This document shows positions 54,787-63,966 of a stretch of 64,000 nucleotides of DNA, one piece after another (positions within the stretch are counted from its first letter, which is position 1; every line of letters begins with the position of its first letter). Made by a program: the position numbers and the translations under genes. The notes below the pieces were generated by a model. The model worked only from the letters and a program-made list of their open reading frames with translations. It did not search any database and was not told the origin of the DNA. This stretch comes from Planktothrix sp. FACHB-1365 (GTDB lineage: Bacteria > Cyanobacteriota > Cyanobacteriia > Cyanobacteriales > Microcoleaceae), in assembly GCF_014697575.1 (NCBI RefSeq), contig NZ_JACJSC010000006.1, positions 1 to 64,000 of the forward strand, written 5' to 3'.

Positions 54787-55767
54787 TTAAAATAACCATA
54801 AATGTCCATAACCCAAGGCGTCCCGATGAAAGGCATCAGGATAGGGCCCCGACTGTGATAAGGGAGGCGTTCCCTCCCATAAATACACCGCCCCCGCAGG
54901 CGTCATCCATTCCCCCGGCGTCAATACCGAAACCCGACGGTTAGGGTCTTTGCGATCGCGTACCTTCTTCCACGACTGCCAAGGAATGCCCATTTCCGCC
55001 GCGTAACCCTTGACCCCTGGGGGTTTGGGGACAGAAATTTTCCGTCCGGGTTGTTGCCACAAAGCCGCCGTGAGTAAAATTCCCCCCTGGGGTTGGGGAC
55101 AGGAGGCCGTTAACCATTGCCAATTGTTCTTTTCTTGAATGATGCTCATAGTAACGGGGGTTCCCGCCCCCAATATTCCCCAGTCGGGGGGTTGATAGTC
55201 GCCGATAATTTTGACTAAAATCGACCATCCGGGGGCCATTAAGGTTGTTTGTTCAGCAAAAAATCCCCCCTCGTCCACGACTTGAAAGTCTTGGCGACGG
55301 TTATGGCTGAGGGTGAGAGACTCCCAAGGTAAAGGCTGAAGCAGGTTATCGGGGGCGGCATCCGACTTAAAAATCCACTTTTGCTCTTGCCAAAATTGCT
55401 GTAAAGTGTTACCCGGAATTAAATATTGACCTCCGATCATCTCAAATTCCTGGCTTCGGTGTTCCGGTTGCACCTGCCATTGTTCGGTATTTGTCCACTG
55501 CATTCGATACAGGTTGCGGGGCAACTTCCCGGTAGTGATATTGCGATCAAGGGTATAAACGGGCAAGGGTAAGGGAACATAAAGATAGGAGTTATATTCC
55601 CAAAACGGCCCCCAGAGTTGACTCTGACTGGGTAAATTCAAACAAGCTGCCAACTGATGCCCATTCGGGGGCCAACGACAACCGACTTGACCGCTATTTT
55701 GTCCGACGGGTGTTAAGTTGCCGATGGTGATCGGGCCTGTGGGAATTATTTTGTACCATCCGGTCAT
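54787..55767 (-). CDS. cmr3: Cmr3-type RAMP (Cas5-like)
   Basis: A 326-aa protein with N-terminal YKIIPTGPITIGNLTPVG and the RWPPNGHQLAACL segment typical of Cmr3. It binds the 5' tag of the crRNA beside Cas10. It is separated from cas10 by 268 nt containing heptamer repeats and an inverted-repeat element. Cmr4 follows after 10 nt. Confidence 0.8.
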   Translation of the reverse strand: MTGWYKIIPTGPITIGNLTPVGQNSGQVGCRWPPNGHQLAACLNLPSQSQLWGPFWEYNSYLYVPLPLPVYTLDRNITTGKLPRNLYRMQWTNTEQWQVQPEHRSQEFEMIGGQYLIPGNTLQQFWQEQKWIFKSDAAPDNLLQPLPWESLTLSHNRRQDFQVVDEGGFFAEQTTLMAPGWSILVKIIGDYQPPDWGILGAGTPVTMSIIQEKNNWQWLTASCPQPQGGILLTAALWQQPGRKISVPKPPGVKGYAAEMGIPWQSWKKVRDRKDPNRRVSVLTPGEWMTPAGAVYLWEGTPPLSQSGPYPDAFHRDALGYGHLWLF

Positions 55768-55783
55768 AGGTTAATCTCCTTTA

Positions 55784-55852
55784 AATTACGAATTACGAAT
55801 TACGAATTACGAATGGGGAATAGGCAATAGGCAATAGGCAATAGGCAATAGG
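55784..55852. repeat. Two adjacent heptanucleotide tandem repeats upstream of cmr3
   Basis: AATTACG is repeated four times (55784-55811) and AATAGGC four times plus a partial copy (55819-55852). Heptamer arrays of this kind (STRR) are known in cyanobacteria. They end about 17 nt before the cmr3 ATG, so copy-number changes would alter the spacing upstream of its start. Confidence 0.92.
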
Positions 55853-55910
55853 TTGGGGATGACCCAAATTCCGTCAACTTTAGCCGAAAACCTCTGATTA
55901 TAGTCAAGAT

Positions 55911-55991
55911 TAGATCCCCCTAAATCCCCCTTAAAAAGGGGGACTTGGATCTCTTGTTCCCCCCTTGCCAAGGGGGGTTAGGGGGGATCTA
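55911..55991. repeat. Inverted-repeat element TAGATCCCCC...GGATCTA, second copy
   Basis: 81 bp with ends TAGATCCCCCTAAATCCCCC and GGGGGGTTAGGGGGGATCTA. It is related to 50524-50672. It lies between cas10 and cmr3. Confidence 0.8.
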
Positions 55992-56035
55992 GGACTTGGG
56001 AGCAGATCAAGCGTTAAGTTGACACGGTTGGGGGG

Positions 56036-58234
56036 TTAGGTCAGAACACGAGAAAGCCAGTTATTTCGTTCTCGCTGTTGACGCGCTAAGAAACCCCGGA
56101 GGGCGATCCAGTTTTTCCACCATTGCCAACTTCCGAGATCTGTTTGAAACGCTCTCGTTTTTCCGGCGGTGAGAATATCGATCTGTTGCCAACTTAGGGG
56201 TAAATGCACACTCGCCCACAGGGTATCCATGAGGGAACGAACCGTTAAGGGAGAATGTTCTTCCAGGCGGGTACTCTCCAAATAAAACAACAACTTTTCC
56301 CAACAATTAAGATCGGTTTTGTCCTCCTGAATGGGTTCAACGGCCATTAACAAATGCCACAACACCCAAGGACAAACCCAGTCCAAACTTTGACCACTGT
56401 TAAACAAAACCCGAACACAGACCCGATCCTTACCGAGATGTTTGGCTTGTTTGTAGGCTTCATTTAACCCCCGATGCCATAACGACTGCGGGATACGCCG
56501 TTGGGCAATAACCACCCCTAAACTAAAGGTCATATTGGGGCCAGGGATAGGATAAATTTGATTTTGATAAGACACCCAACCCGCCACAGGGGGATCAAGG
56601 GGTTGAGTTAGGGGGGTTGCTTGTCCCGTCCAAAGGTGATGGAGTTGGGATGTGAGAGCGATCGCATCGGTTATCGGCCCTAATAATAAGAAGTCATCCC
56701 CTCCCGCAAAAATTACCCGTCCGTTGTGGTAATTTTCCGTCAGGTCGTATAACACCCGGTTCCAATATCCAAACAAAACCGATAGATCTAAGGTATGGGG
56801 GAGTTCCATCTGGCGGGTCACATCCGGTAAATTAGGCGGTGAAAAACCCAGTTGATATTGTTCAATAGTTGAGGCGTTGGGATGCCAGTTAGACCAAGGT
56901 AATTTCAGCTTTTGATATTGTTCACCGGATAGCCATTTCCCCATATTATCCCCATCCCCACGCCATCCCACTGTCCATTCAACCGGACTTTCCCAACCTT
57001 TGGGAAGATCATTTTCCCAACCTTCCACCTCCTCAGCATCAATATTGCGACGTTCTAAAACTCTCGGATGAGCATAGGGAGGAGACTGGCGATCCATTTG
57101 GGGAATACCCCAAGCTTTAAAAACCGATCCAGACTGATAATATTCACTCAGCGCTTCAACTTCAGTATTCCAGTGTTCCGCATCCACAACATCAGCCACC
57201 CAAGCCGCCGCCGCCGCCGTGCGATCGGGAAATTGATCCCAAGGACATGGGGGGGGTTCTTGTCCCCATAAAGTTGTTAAGGTGGGAATGATAATTTCAG
57301 GGACGGAAGCCAAGCGTTTCACCATTTCCAGGCTATTCAAGCGATCGCTTTGGGAAAATAACCCCGCTAAAGAGCTTTTTTCCGCTATCCCTTCCCACCA
57401 TTGGGTTAATACCTGATCCGGTAGTCCCCAAGTTCCCCCCGCTTCCACAGGTTGCAAACCGGGATGCCAGATCGATAAACTTCCCGAACTTGGACTGGTG
57501 CGTCCTCCCCACCAGTTCCCTTGCCATTGTCGGCCTAATTTTTGACCCTCAACGGAATGATGCAACTGCTTGATATCTTCGACAACGTGATCCGACCGCA
57601 ACGGCGTAGACTCCCCATAAACCGACCAAAAACTCAGGTTATCCCCTCGAATAACTTGCCACCCCAAGCCGTTTAACCGAGGGTTATGGCGGATGGAAGC
57701 GGTTTCTAAGGCGGTTAAAAACCGTTGCCATTCGTTGTTGAGAATGGTTTGGCAGTTTTCCCACCATTGGGACTCGTCGGGAAATAACCCGGTAATAATA
57801 TTAGGGAGTTCAGCTTGCCAGAAGCTTTCATCGGTAATAGTTTCGCCGTTTAACCATTGCAGTAAAGGAGAGGACTGATGCAAGGGAACTAAAACCTTAC
57901 CCCCTTGTTTCTCCCAGTGGTGAATAACGACCCCGCAGAGATAATGGCATAACCAAGACGCAACGGCCCAGTCCCGCAGACGTTGACCTCCAGCCAGGAA
58001 GCTTTGCACGGGGCCAAAGGTTAAAACGCCGATGTGAGTTAGGGTGCGATCACTGTGTTGTTGAATTTGTTCGCAGGCCTCCACAGAAGCCCCACCACCC
58101 CACCAAAATTGATTTTTTAAATATTCTGAAGTTTGCCAAGTACCGCAGCTAGGATGGGTTGCTAAGGTGGGTTGATCGGGGGGCAAAGCTGCATAATATT
58201 GTTGTTGTTGTTTCAGCCAGTCTTGTAATTCCAT
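56036..58234 (-). CDS. cas10: Cas10 (Cmr2) of the type III-B complex
   Basis: A 732-aa protein. The first Palm-like region has GPVQSFLAGGQRLRDWAVAS. A second has GDGDNMGKW (about 430) and the catalytic FAGGDDFLLL (GGDD at about 510). GGDD should make cyclic oligoadenylate when target RNA is bound. No HD nuclease motif is visible in the N-terminus, so DNA cleavage is unlikely. Zinc-finger and C-terminal helical domains follow. The start codon shares one base with the stop of the CARF-HEPN gene (TAATG). Confidence 0.93.
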   Translation of the reverse strand: MELQDWLKQQQQYYAALPPDQPTLATHPSCGTWQTSEYLKNQFWWGGGASVEACEQIQQHSDRTLTHIGVLTFGPVQSFLAGGQRLRDWAVASWLCHYLCGVVIHHWEKQGGKVLVPLHQSSPLLQWLNGETITDESFWQAELPNIITGLFPDESQWWENCQTILNNEWQRFLTALETASIRHNPRLNGLGWQVIRGDNLSFWSVYGESTPLRSDHVVEDIKQLHHSVEGQKLGRQWQGNWWGGRTSPSSGSLSIWHPGLQPVEAGGTWGLPDQVLTQWWEGIAEKSSLAGLFSQSDRLNSLEMVKRLASVPEIIIPTLTTLWGQEPPPCPWDQFPDRTAAAAAWVADVVDAEHWNTEVEALSEYYQSGSVFKAWGIPQMDRQSPPYAHPRVLERRNIDAEEVEGWENDLPKGWESPVEWTVGWRGDGDNMGKWLSGEQYQKLKLPWSNWHPNASTIEQYQLGFSPPNLPDVTRQMELPHTLDLSVLFGYWNRVLYDLTENYHNGRVIFAGGDDFLLLGPITDAIALTSQLHHLWTGQATPLTQPLDPPVAGWVSYQNQIYPIPGPNMTFSLGVVIAQRRIPQSLWHRGLNEAYKQAKHLGKDRVCVRVLFNSGQSLDWVCPWVLWHLLMAVEPIQEDKTDLNCWEKLLFYLESTRLEEHSPLTVRSLMDTLWASVHLPLSWQQIDILTAGKTRAFQTDLGSWQWWKNWIALRGFLARQQRERNNWLSRVLT

Positions 58235-59706
58235 TAGAGACTCCGTTTAACATCATTAACGAGTTGTTCAAATCCTTTGATTTTGCTATTAATAGGGGTT
58301 GTAAGATTGGCTAATTTGACAATATAGTTCAACCAATTAATCGCAATTTGAGCCGAATGGTCGGCGTGATTGACTCCTTTTAATTGTTTGGTTTTTTCGT
58401 CTAAAATTTGATCAATCAAATCCCCTAATAAGCTGTGATACAGTTCATTTCTGATTTCGAGAAAACTCTTGCTATGATCGGAAAGACGAATCCAGTTGAA
58501 ACAGTAAAAGTCTTTAAAACTGTTCCAAGCAGGATCATTAATTTTTGTGGTTTTGTAGTTTTTTTGCAGATAACTATTGTAACCAGTTCCCTCACTGAGC
58601 AAATTTTTGATTGTTGGGGAAATATCAAGTCGGAATTCTATATAATTTTGATTCTTTTCTTGATATTTTAGAATTGGTTTTTGAGTTTTATGATCTCTTT
58701 CCCAGTGATAAGCATTTCCGCCTTGATATTGAACTAAACAAGCGATCGCTAATTCAAAAGCTCCAGCAATTCTCAAATACCACTGCATCCACTGACCCCT
58801 TTCTCGAAAGGCTTTTTCACTCCATAACGCAATTGCAATTCGTTCTAAAATATCCTCTTCAGCCGATAGCTTTTGGCGTTTTGCCGATAAGTTAAAAGAA
58901 ACAGCCCGATCTAATTGACCGAGTGTATTAATTAAGGTATTATCAGGATGATCTTGGATTAAAGTTTTTACCCCAGAAAAGTCTTGAATTTCTAATAACT
59001 GTTCAATTTGGGGCACTTTTAACCGCCATTGCCAATGAGTTCCCGTATGAAAATAGGGTTGAGAATCTTGGCGAGACATATAGACAAATTCAATCGGATT
59101 TTTCGCTAACTGTTGTTCCAGTCCCCATAAATATAAAGCACTACTTAACGCCGGAGTTCCACTACTATGTTGTATGATTAATTTCTGAGCATTAATCTTG
59201 ACACTATCCGAGGTATTCTCGAAAACAATACCCTGGGAATTAAAGGCAAATTTAGGATTTAATTGTTGTTCAACAAACTTTGCCATTTGATCCCAATTAG
59301 CAACCCCATTATCTAAATTTGGATCAATCTCTAAAATCATTAAATCATGGGGAATTCCCTGTTTTTGACACCAAGCTTGTAAAAGATTTCGCCACCAATA
59401 TCCATCAGACGTAATTAAATCACTCAATTCTTGTCCCGAAATATGATGATATTCAATCCAAGCTTGCTGATTCGTTAAAAGAATGACAAAATGAAGTAAA
59501 GTATCAGGTTCTCGACTTTCCCACAGGCTTCTAATTAAAGGAAAATCAATCCGATCTAAGTTATCTCCAAATTCTTCGTCATTGTAGGTTGCTTGTTCTC
59601 GAACCTCATCTAAAGAGTAACAAGCACCGAGTTGCTCGGTTCCTTCCTTTGAATCCACCCTCACATCGTTGTTGCCCAAAATCTGTAAAACTACATTCGT
59701 TCTCAT
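58234..59706 (-). CDS. CARF-HEPN-like effector nuclease (Csm6/Csx1-like)
   Basis: A 490-aa protein. The N-terminal half contains a Rossmann-like domain with IIQHSSGTPALSSALYLWGL (about 180-200), a CARF-type nucleotide-binding pattern. The C-terminal half is helical with a HEPN R-x4-H motif, RNELYHSLL (about 419-427). Such proteins are RNases switched on by the cyclic oligoadenylate made by Cas10. It is the first gene of the minus operon and is coupled to cas10 by a TAATG overlap. Assignment to Csm6 or Csx1 proper is not possible by eye. Confidence 0.7.
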   Translation of the reverse strand: MRTNVVLQILGNNDVRVDSKEGTEQLGACYSLDEVREQATYNDEEFGDNLDRIDFPLIRSLWESREPDTLLHFVILLTNQQAWIEYHHISGQELSDLITSDGYWWRNLLQAWCQKQGIPHDLMILEIDPNLDNGVANWDQMAKFVEQQLNPKFAFNSQGIVFENTSDSVKINAQKLIIQHSSGTPALSSALYLWGLEQQLAKNPIEFVYMSRQDSQPYFHTGTHWQWRLKVPQIEQLLEIQDFSGVKTLIQDHPDNTLINTLGQLDRAVSFNLSAKRQKLSAEEDILERIAIALWSEKAFRERGQWMQWYLRIAGAFELAIACLVQYQGGNAYHWERDHKTQKPILKYQEKNQNYIEFRLDISPTIKNLLSEGTGYNSYLQKNYKTTKINDPAWNSFKDFYCFNWIRLSDHSKSFLEIRNELYHSLLGDLIDQILDEKTKQLKGVNHADHSAQIAINWLNYIVKLANLTTPINSKIKGFEQLVNDVKRSL

Positions 59707-59956
59707 ATCGCTTAAGTAAGAAATTTAGGACTTGTTTAAATTTTAATTGAATCTTAATCGAGTTGAGTTTGTAAGTTTCTTTACTTTTAATTAATATATC
59801 AACCGCCAAGGGAGTTAGGACAAAGACTGATTCAGCAAACCCAGACTGTGAAGCCTTTTCCTATTCCTGCTCTATTAGATTTTTGTGAAGAAAATTAATA
59901 CTTGATATTTAAAAAAGCTAATTTCTTTTTTTTATAACATTAACAATGGCTTGATG

Positions 59957-60043
59957 AGTTTTGATGAACGAGATTTAAGATATATGGAAATTTTCAATAA
60001 TCAAGTCGGAATTGATTTACCCCATATATTAAACAAAACCTAA
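59957..60043 (+). pseudogene. Fragment of a four-GAF gene (right copy of 87-bp direct repeat)
   Basis: The codons for DERDLRYMEIFNNQVGIDL through LNKT and the stop are the same as at 50378-50464, but with no upstream gene. Five of 87 bases differ, four of them at third codon positions or silent, so both copies once were under protein-level selection or derive from paralogous genes. Confidence 0.85.
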
Positions 60044-60050
60044 CCCGTAG

Positions 60051-60075
60051 GGTGCGTAAGCACAGCGCACGCACC
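60051..60075. repeat. GGTGCGT...ACGCACC dispersed palindromic repeat
   Basis: Seven-bp arms GGTGCGT and ACGCACC enclose AAGCACAGCGC. Common dispersed element of cyanobacteria. Confidence 0.65.
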
Positions 60076-60607
60076 ACTAAACCTTATCAAATATACAAAC
60101 TAAACAATAATTGTTACCAGACTGTACTTTACAACCGAGAATTTACTGATCAAAAGGAATAGTTTCATAAAAATTCTGTAAATATGACCTAATTTAATCC
60201 GTGTTTATACTATATAAACTTCACTTATATAATTTTGAAATTCAATCGAATTCAGCAACAAATTATTGAACTAAATTTTAAAAAAAGTCATCCTTTTGAT
60301 AGAGTGAATTCTATTTTTTTTAATCTACATAGAGAATATTTTTTAACTTTAAAAACCCCTCAATTGACGAATCAGAAAGAATTTTAGATATTTGTATTTC
60401 AAGCTAAAAGATCATTTTAACCATAAGTTAATTTAATATTTTATTGGAGCCAGCCTAAATTAAAGATTTAGTAAAACCCTCAAACTTGTTAACACCTACT
60501 CATAATTTCAATTTAGGATGGTGTTCAGACAACAAACAAATCACATTAGATTAAATAAAATACTGATCTAATGGTAGATTTTTTTTCCCCTTTAGTAGGC
60601 TACAGCA

Positions 60608-61225
60608 ATGAATAATTTCAATAAGTTTACCTTAACTACTGCATTCGTTTTATCTGCATTAATTCCAGGTAAAGCTTTCGCAGCAAGCCTGATTTCGGAT
60701 GAGGTGGTAGGAAGTTCTACCCCTGAAGTGACATTTGGGACTTCTTTGCAAAACGGAGATTTCACCCTTCTACCAAACAATTCTAAAATATTAGGGGATG
60801 GAAAGGATGAAATTACGGAGTGGAATTTTAATTTTGGCGTTGATTCTATTAAAAGTACAATAACTAAAGCCTTAGTCAATCTGGACGTAACACCGTTTAT
60901 TTACTCTAAAAATGATGATTTCTGGATTACAGGAATTGGTTCTGTAAAGGCTAATAAATTTTTAGATTTTAATTCAGTTGAGTACGGCAAACAGCAATCC
61001 GTTGAAATCAATTTGTTTGATTTTTTCAGTGCTGACAAGATTGCAACAACTTTTAACAATGGTCAGGGAAACTTAGAAGCTGGCTATAGCGATGATGCGA
61101 TTGTCTCTTTCGCAAAAATGACTTTAGAATTTCAACCTGCTTCTGTACCTGAACCCACGACAACATTAGGTTTATTGGCTTTAGTTGGACTAGGAAGCCC
61201 CCTTTTAAAGAAACGTAAATCCTAG
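60608..61225 (+). CDS. PEP-CTERM sorting-domain protein
   Basis: A 205-aa exported protein. The N-terminal signal peptide (TAFVLSALIPGKAFA, cleavage about 25) precedes a beta-rich domain of unknown function. The C-terminal PEP-CTERM signal is VPEPTTTLGLLALVGLGSPLLKKRK (hydrophobic helix and basic tail), recognised by an exosortase. It is a likely surface or extracellular matrix protein. It stands alone downstream of the duplicated GAF fragment. Confidence 0.9.
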   Translation: MNNFNKFTLTTAFVLSALIPGKAFAASLISDEVVGSSTPEVTFGTSLQNGDFTLLPNNSKILGDGKDEITEWNFNFGVDSIKSTITKALVNLDVTPFIYSKNDDFWITGIGSVKANKFLDFNSVEYGKQQSVEINLFDFFSADKIATTFNNGQGNLEAGYSDDAIVSFAKMTLEFQPASVPEPTTTLGLLALVGLGSPLLKKRKS

Positions 61226-61417
61226 TTTCATGGGTATTAACCTCCAGTATAATTTCATTTTTTATTCAGGATAGTGTAGTCTTACAAACTTAGGAATATA
61301 AAAAATTAGGTGTGTTAGGCGAGGAAGCTTTGTTAGGGAATTTCTAGCAAGCAGAACTACCTAATGCACCTGATTCGTTAAAATATTATTCAAGTTAAAA
61401 TTCATAGGGTCTTAATC

Positions 61418-62290
61418 CTATTGAGCAACTTTAATCGGCCCTTCAATACTCCCACTAAAAAATTGTTGTACAATTGCACTATCCGTTGTGTAGGCTTCTT
61501 GAATTGTGCCTTGCCATTGAACCAATCCTTGATACAAAAACACAATTCGATCAGCCGTGCGTCGAATGGTACTATCTTGATGGGTTACAATTCCATAGGT
61601 ACTACATCCTTTTCCACTATGTTGTAAATCTCGAATTAAATCTTCAATAACGGTTGATGCAATGGGATCTAAACCTGCGGTGGGTTCGTCATATAAAATA
61701 ACTTCTGGAGTCTCCCTGGGATTTTCGGGATTGGGCATAATGGCACGGGCAAAACTAACTCGTTTTCGCATTCCTCCAGACAGTTCTGCGGGATAGCGAT
61801 CGCCAATATTGGGTAATCCTACCATTTCTAACTTTTCATTCACTAATTCTTTAATTTTTCCAGGAGGTAATTTTGTATGTTGATAGAGTAAAAAACCAAT
61901 ATTTTCCGTAACGGTTAAAGAATCAAATAAAGCCGCCTGTTGAAATACCATTGCAATTCCAATCGGATCAGTAATATCATCGACCCATCCTTCTCGTTTT
62001 TTTCCTAATACATAAACTTCCCCTTGATCAGGAGGTAAAAGTCCAGCAATTATTCGCAAAATCGTTGATTTTCCTGTTCCTGAAGGGCCAATAATTCCTA
62101 ACGCTTCTCCCCGATAAATCGTTAAATCAACCTGCTCTAAAATTACTTGAGAACCAAAAGCCTTACTGACTCCTTTTAACTCAATTAAAGGTTCTAAGGA
62201 TTCTGATCGTTTAGATAAGACCAAGTTATCTTTCAAATCCCTGGGTTCAACTTCAATTCGATGACTTTTTCCGGTTGTACTGTCTTTCAT
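61418..62290 (-). CDS. MlaF/TGD3-like ABC transporter ATPase
   Basis: A 290-aa ABC ATPase. Walker A GIIGPSGTGKSTILR (about 65-80), Q-loop AMVFQQAALFDSLTVTENIG, signature LSGGMRKRVSFARAI, Walker B VILYDEPTAGLDP and H-loop GIVTHQ. The FDSLTVxENI and LSGGMRKR motifs are those of the Mla/TGD family that moves phospholipids between membranes with MlaE and MlaD. No permease lies nearby. A charged N-terminal extension of about 35 residues is present. Confidence 0.9.
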   Translation of the reverse strand: MKDSTTGKSHRIEVEPRDLKDNLVLSKRSESLEPLIELKGVSKAFGSQVILEQVDLTIYRGEALGIIGPSGTGKSTILRIIAGLLPPDQGEVYVLGKKREGWVDDITDPIGIAMVFQQAALFDSLTVTENIGFLLYQHTKLPPGKIKELVNEKLEMVGLPNIGDRYPAELSGGMRKRVSFARAIMPNPENPRETPEVILYDEPTAGLDPIASTVIEDLIRDLQHSGKGCSTYGIVTHQDSTIRRTADRIVFLYQGLVQWQGTIQEAYTTDSAIVQQFFSGSIEGPIKVAQ

Positions 62291-62516
62291 GATTTCGCTA
62301 AACCCTTCTCATCATTGTACCTTTCACCCTATGCCCTTATTCTGAGCCTGAAGGGATAACCCTCATCCCCTTGATTTTTCCTTGGGGGAATCCTCAGAAT
62401 AAGATAGAAAAATAGCCTTGTTAAGTTCAACTCTAGTCGTTATTTTACGGCCAGCCTCCCATACTGTATTGTAAATTGGTCGTCAAACCCTGCATATCCA
62501 TCTGAGATCTATACCT

Positions 62517-63893
62517 ATGCCAACTGGTTCATTCAAACACACCCTTCGCAGGATGATGAAATTCAGACTCTATCTGGGTTTTTCCAACTCTCGTTCTCCT
62601 CGGATGATTAACCAATGGTTTAAATGGTTAGCCCCCGGACTATTTGTAAAACGCTGGATGGCAATTAGTGCCACCGGGGTGTTAGTAACCAGTTTGGGGT
62701 TAGCGATTTGGACGGGAATGACCCCAATTTATTACATCCTACAATTGCTGAAAAATTTCTTAGGATGGATTACCACTGTTATTCCCAATTATATTTCAGG
62801 GCCATTGATGATTGCTTTGGGAATTCTTTTGATTCTGTGGAGTCAAACCCGGAGTTTAAATTCAATTAGTGAAGCGTTTCATCCGGCCGGAGATGAACAA
62901 TTAATTGATCGATTATTAAGTCATCGTCGTTTATTACGGGGGCCGAAAATTGTAGCTATTGGAGGCGGAACTGGGTTATCGACTTTATTGCGAGGATTGA
63001 AAGAATATAGTGCTAATATTACCGCTATTGTTACGGTTGCTGATGATGGGGGTTCTTCAGGTCGATTACGTCGAGAAATGGGGGTTTTACCACCGGGAGA
63101 TATTCGCAATTGTTTAGCAGCTTTAGCGGATGAAGAACGATTATTAACGGAATTATTTCAATATCGATTTACGGCTGGAGATGGATTAACCGGACATAGT
63201 TTTGGGAATTTATTCTTAACGGCAATGTCAGAAATTGAAGGAGATTTAGAACAAGCAATTGCCGCCAGTTCTAAAGTTTTAGCCATTCGAGGTCAAGTTT
63301 TACCCGCCACTTTAACTGATGTTCATTTATGGGCAAAATTAGCCGATGGTCGGCGCATTCATGGGGAATCTAGTATTACCGAAGCGAAGGGAAAAATTGT
63401 TACCATTGGTTGTATTCCCCCGAATCCTCCTGCCTTACCCAAAGCCGTACAAGCGATTTTAGAGGCAGATTTTATTATTATCGGCCCAGGGAGTTTATAT
63501 ACCAGTGTGATTCCTAATTTATTAGTACCCGAAATTGCCGAAGCAGTAGCTTCTCGAAATGTTCCCCGGATTTATGTTTGTAATATTATGACTCAGCCGG
63601 GAGAAACGGACGGTTACAGTGTTTCGGATCATATTAAAGCCATTGATAAAGCTTGCGGTTATCAACTCTTTGATGCGGTGTTACTTCAAGGGACAGTTCC
63701 CCCAGCCCAAGCGTTAATTCGTTATGCTCAAGAAAATTCTCATCCGGTTGTATTAGATCGAGATCTTGTTAAACAATTAGGCCGAAGAATTGTGATGAGT
63801 AATATTATGGATGTTAACGAAAAGACTGGATATTTACGTCATAATCCCTATCGTTTAGCTCAAGTCTTATTACGCTGGTATAACAAAAACTAA
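62517..63893 (+). CDS. YvcK/CofD-like family protein (UPF0052) with membrane anchor
   Basis: A 458-aa protein. Two N-terminal hydrophobic helices (about 48-75 and 90-110) precede the conserved YvcK-like core: [49 protein letters not shown] and [19 protein letters not shown]. Soluble homologues bind UDP-sugars and act in carbon metabolism and cell-wall regulation; the anchored form is usual in cyanobacteria. MMKFRLYLG at 62553 is an alternative start. Confidence 0.88.
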   Translation: MPTGSFKHTLRRMMKFRLYLGFSNSRSPRMINQWFKWLAPGLFVKRWMAISATGVLVTSLGLAIWTGMTPIYYILQLLKNFLGWITTVIPNYISGPLMIALGILLILWSQTRSLNSISEAFHPAGDEQLIDRLLSHRRLLRGPKIVAIGGGTGLSTLLRGLKEYSANITAIVTVADDGGSSGRLRREMGVLPPGDIRNCLAALADEERLLTELFQYRFTAGDGLTGHSFGNLFLTAMSEIEGDLEQAIAASSKVLAIRGQVLPATLTDVHLWAKLADGRRIHGESSITEAKGKIVTIGCIPPNPPALPKAVQAILEADFIIIGPGSLYTSVIPNLLVPEIAEAVASRNVPRIYVCNIMTQPGETDGYSVSDHIKAIDKACGYQLFDAVLLQGTVPPAQALIRYAQENSHPVVLDRDLVKQLGRRIVMSNIMDVNEKTGYLRHNPYRLAQVLLRWYNKN

Positions 63894-63896
63894 CCC

Positions 63897-63966
63897 GTAG
63901 TAAGCCCTTCAGGGCTTAGAGAGTCCTAAAGGACTCACTACAACGTAGTAAGCCCTTCAGGGCTTA
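63897..63966. repeat. GTAGTAAGCCCTTCAGGGCTTA repeat pair
   Basis: The 22-bp unit GTAGTAAGCCCTTCAGGG + CTTA occurs at 63897-63918 and 63945-63966. Each is a small hairpin (AAGCCCT/AGGGCTT), and between them is another hairpin (AGTCCT/AGGACT) with an ACTAC closing arm. It lies immediately after the YvcK gene and may terminate it; the element is dispersed. Confidence 0.85.

Larger units (their letters stand above)
59707..60607. other. 900-bp intergenic region with no intact gene
   Basis: Holds the duplicated GAF-gene end (59957-60043) and a GGTGCGT/ACGCACC repeat; the rest is AT-rich. From about 60080 to 60600 I see nothing but AT-rich sequence that presumably includes the promoter of the PEP-CTERM gene. 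Confidence 0.6.
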
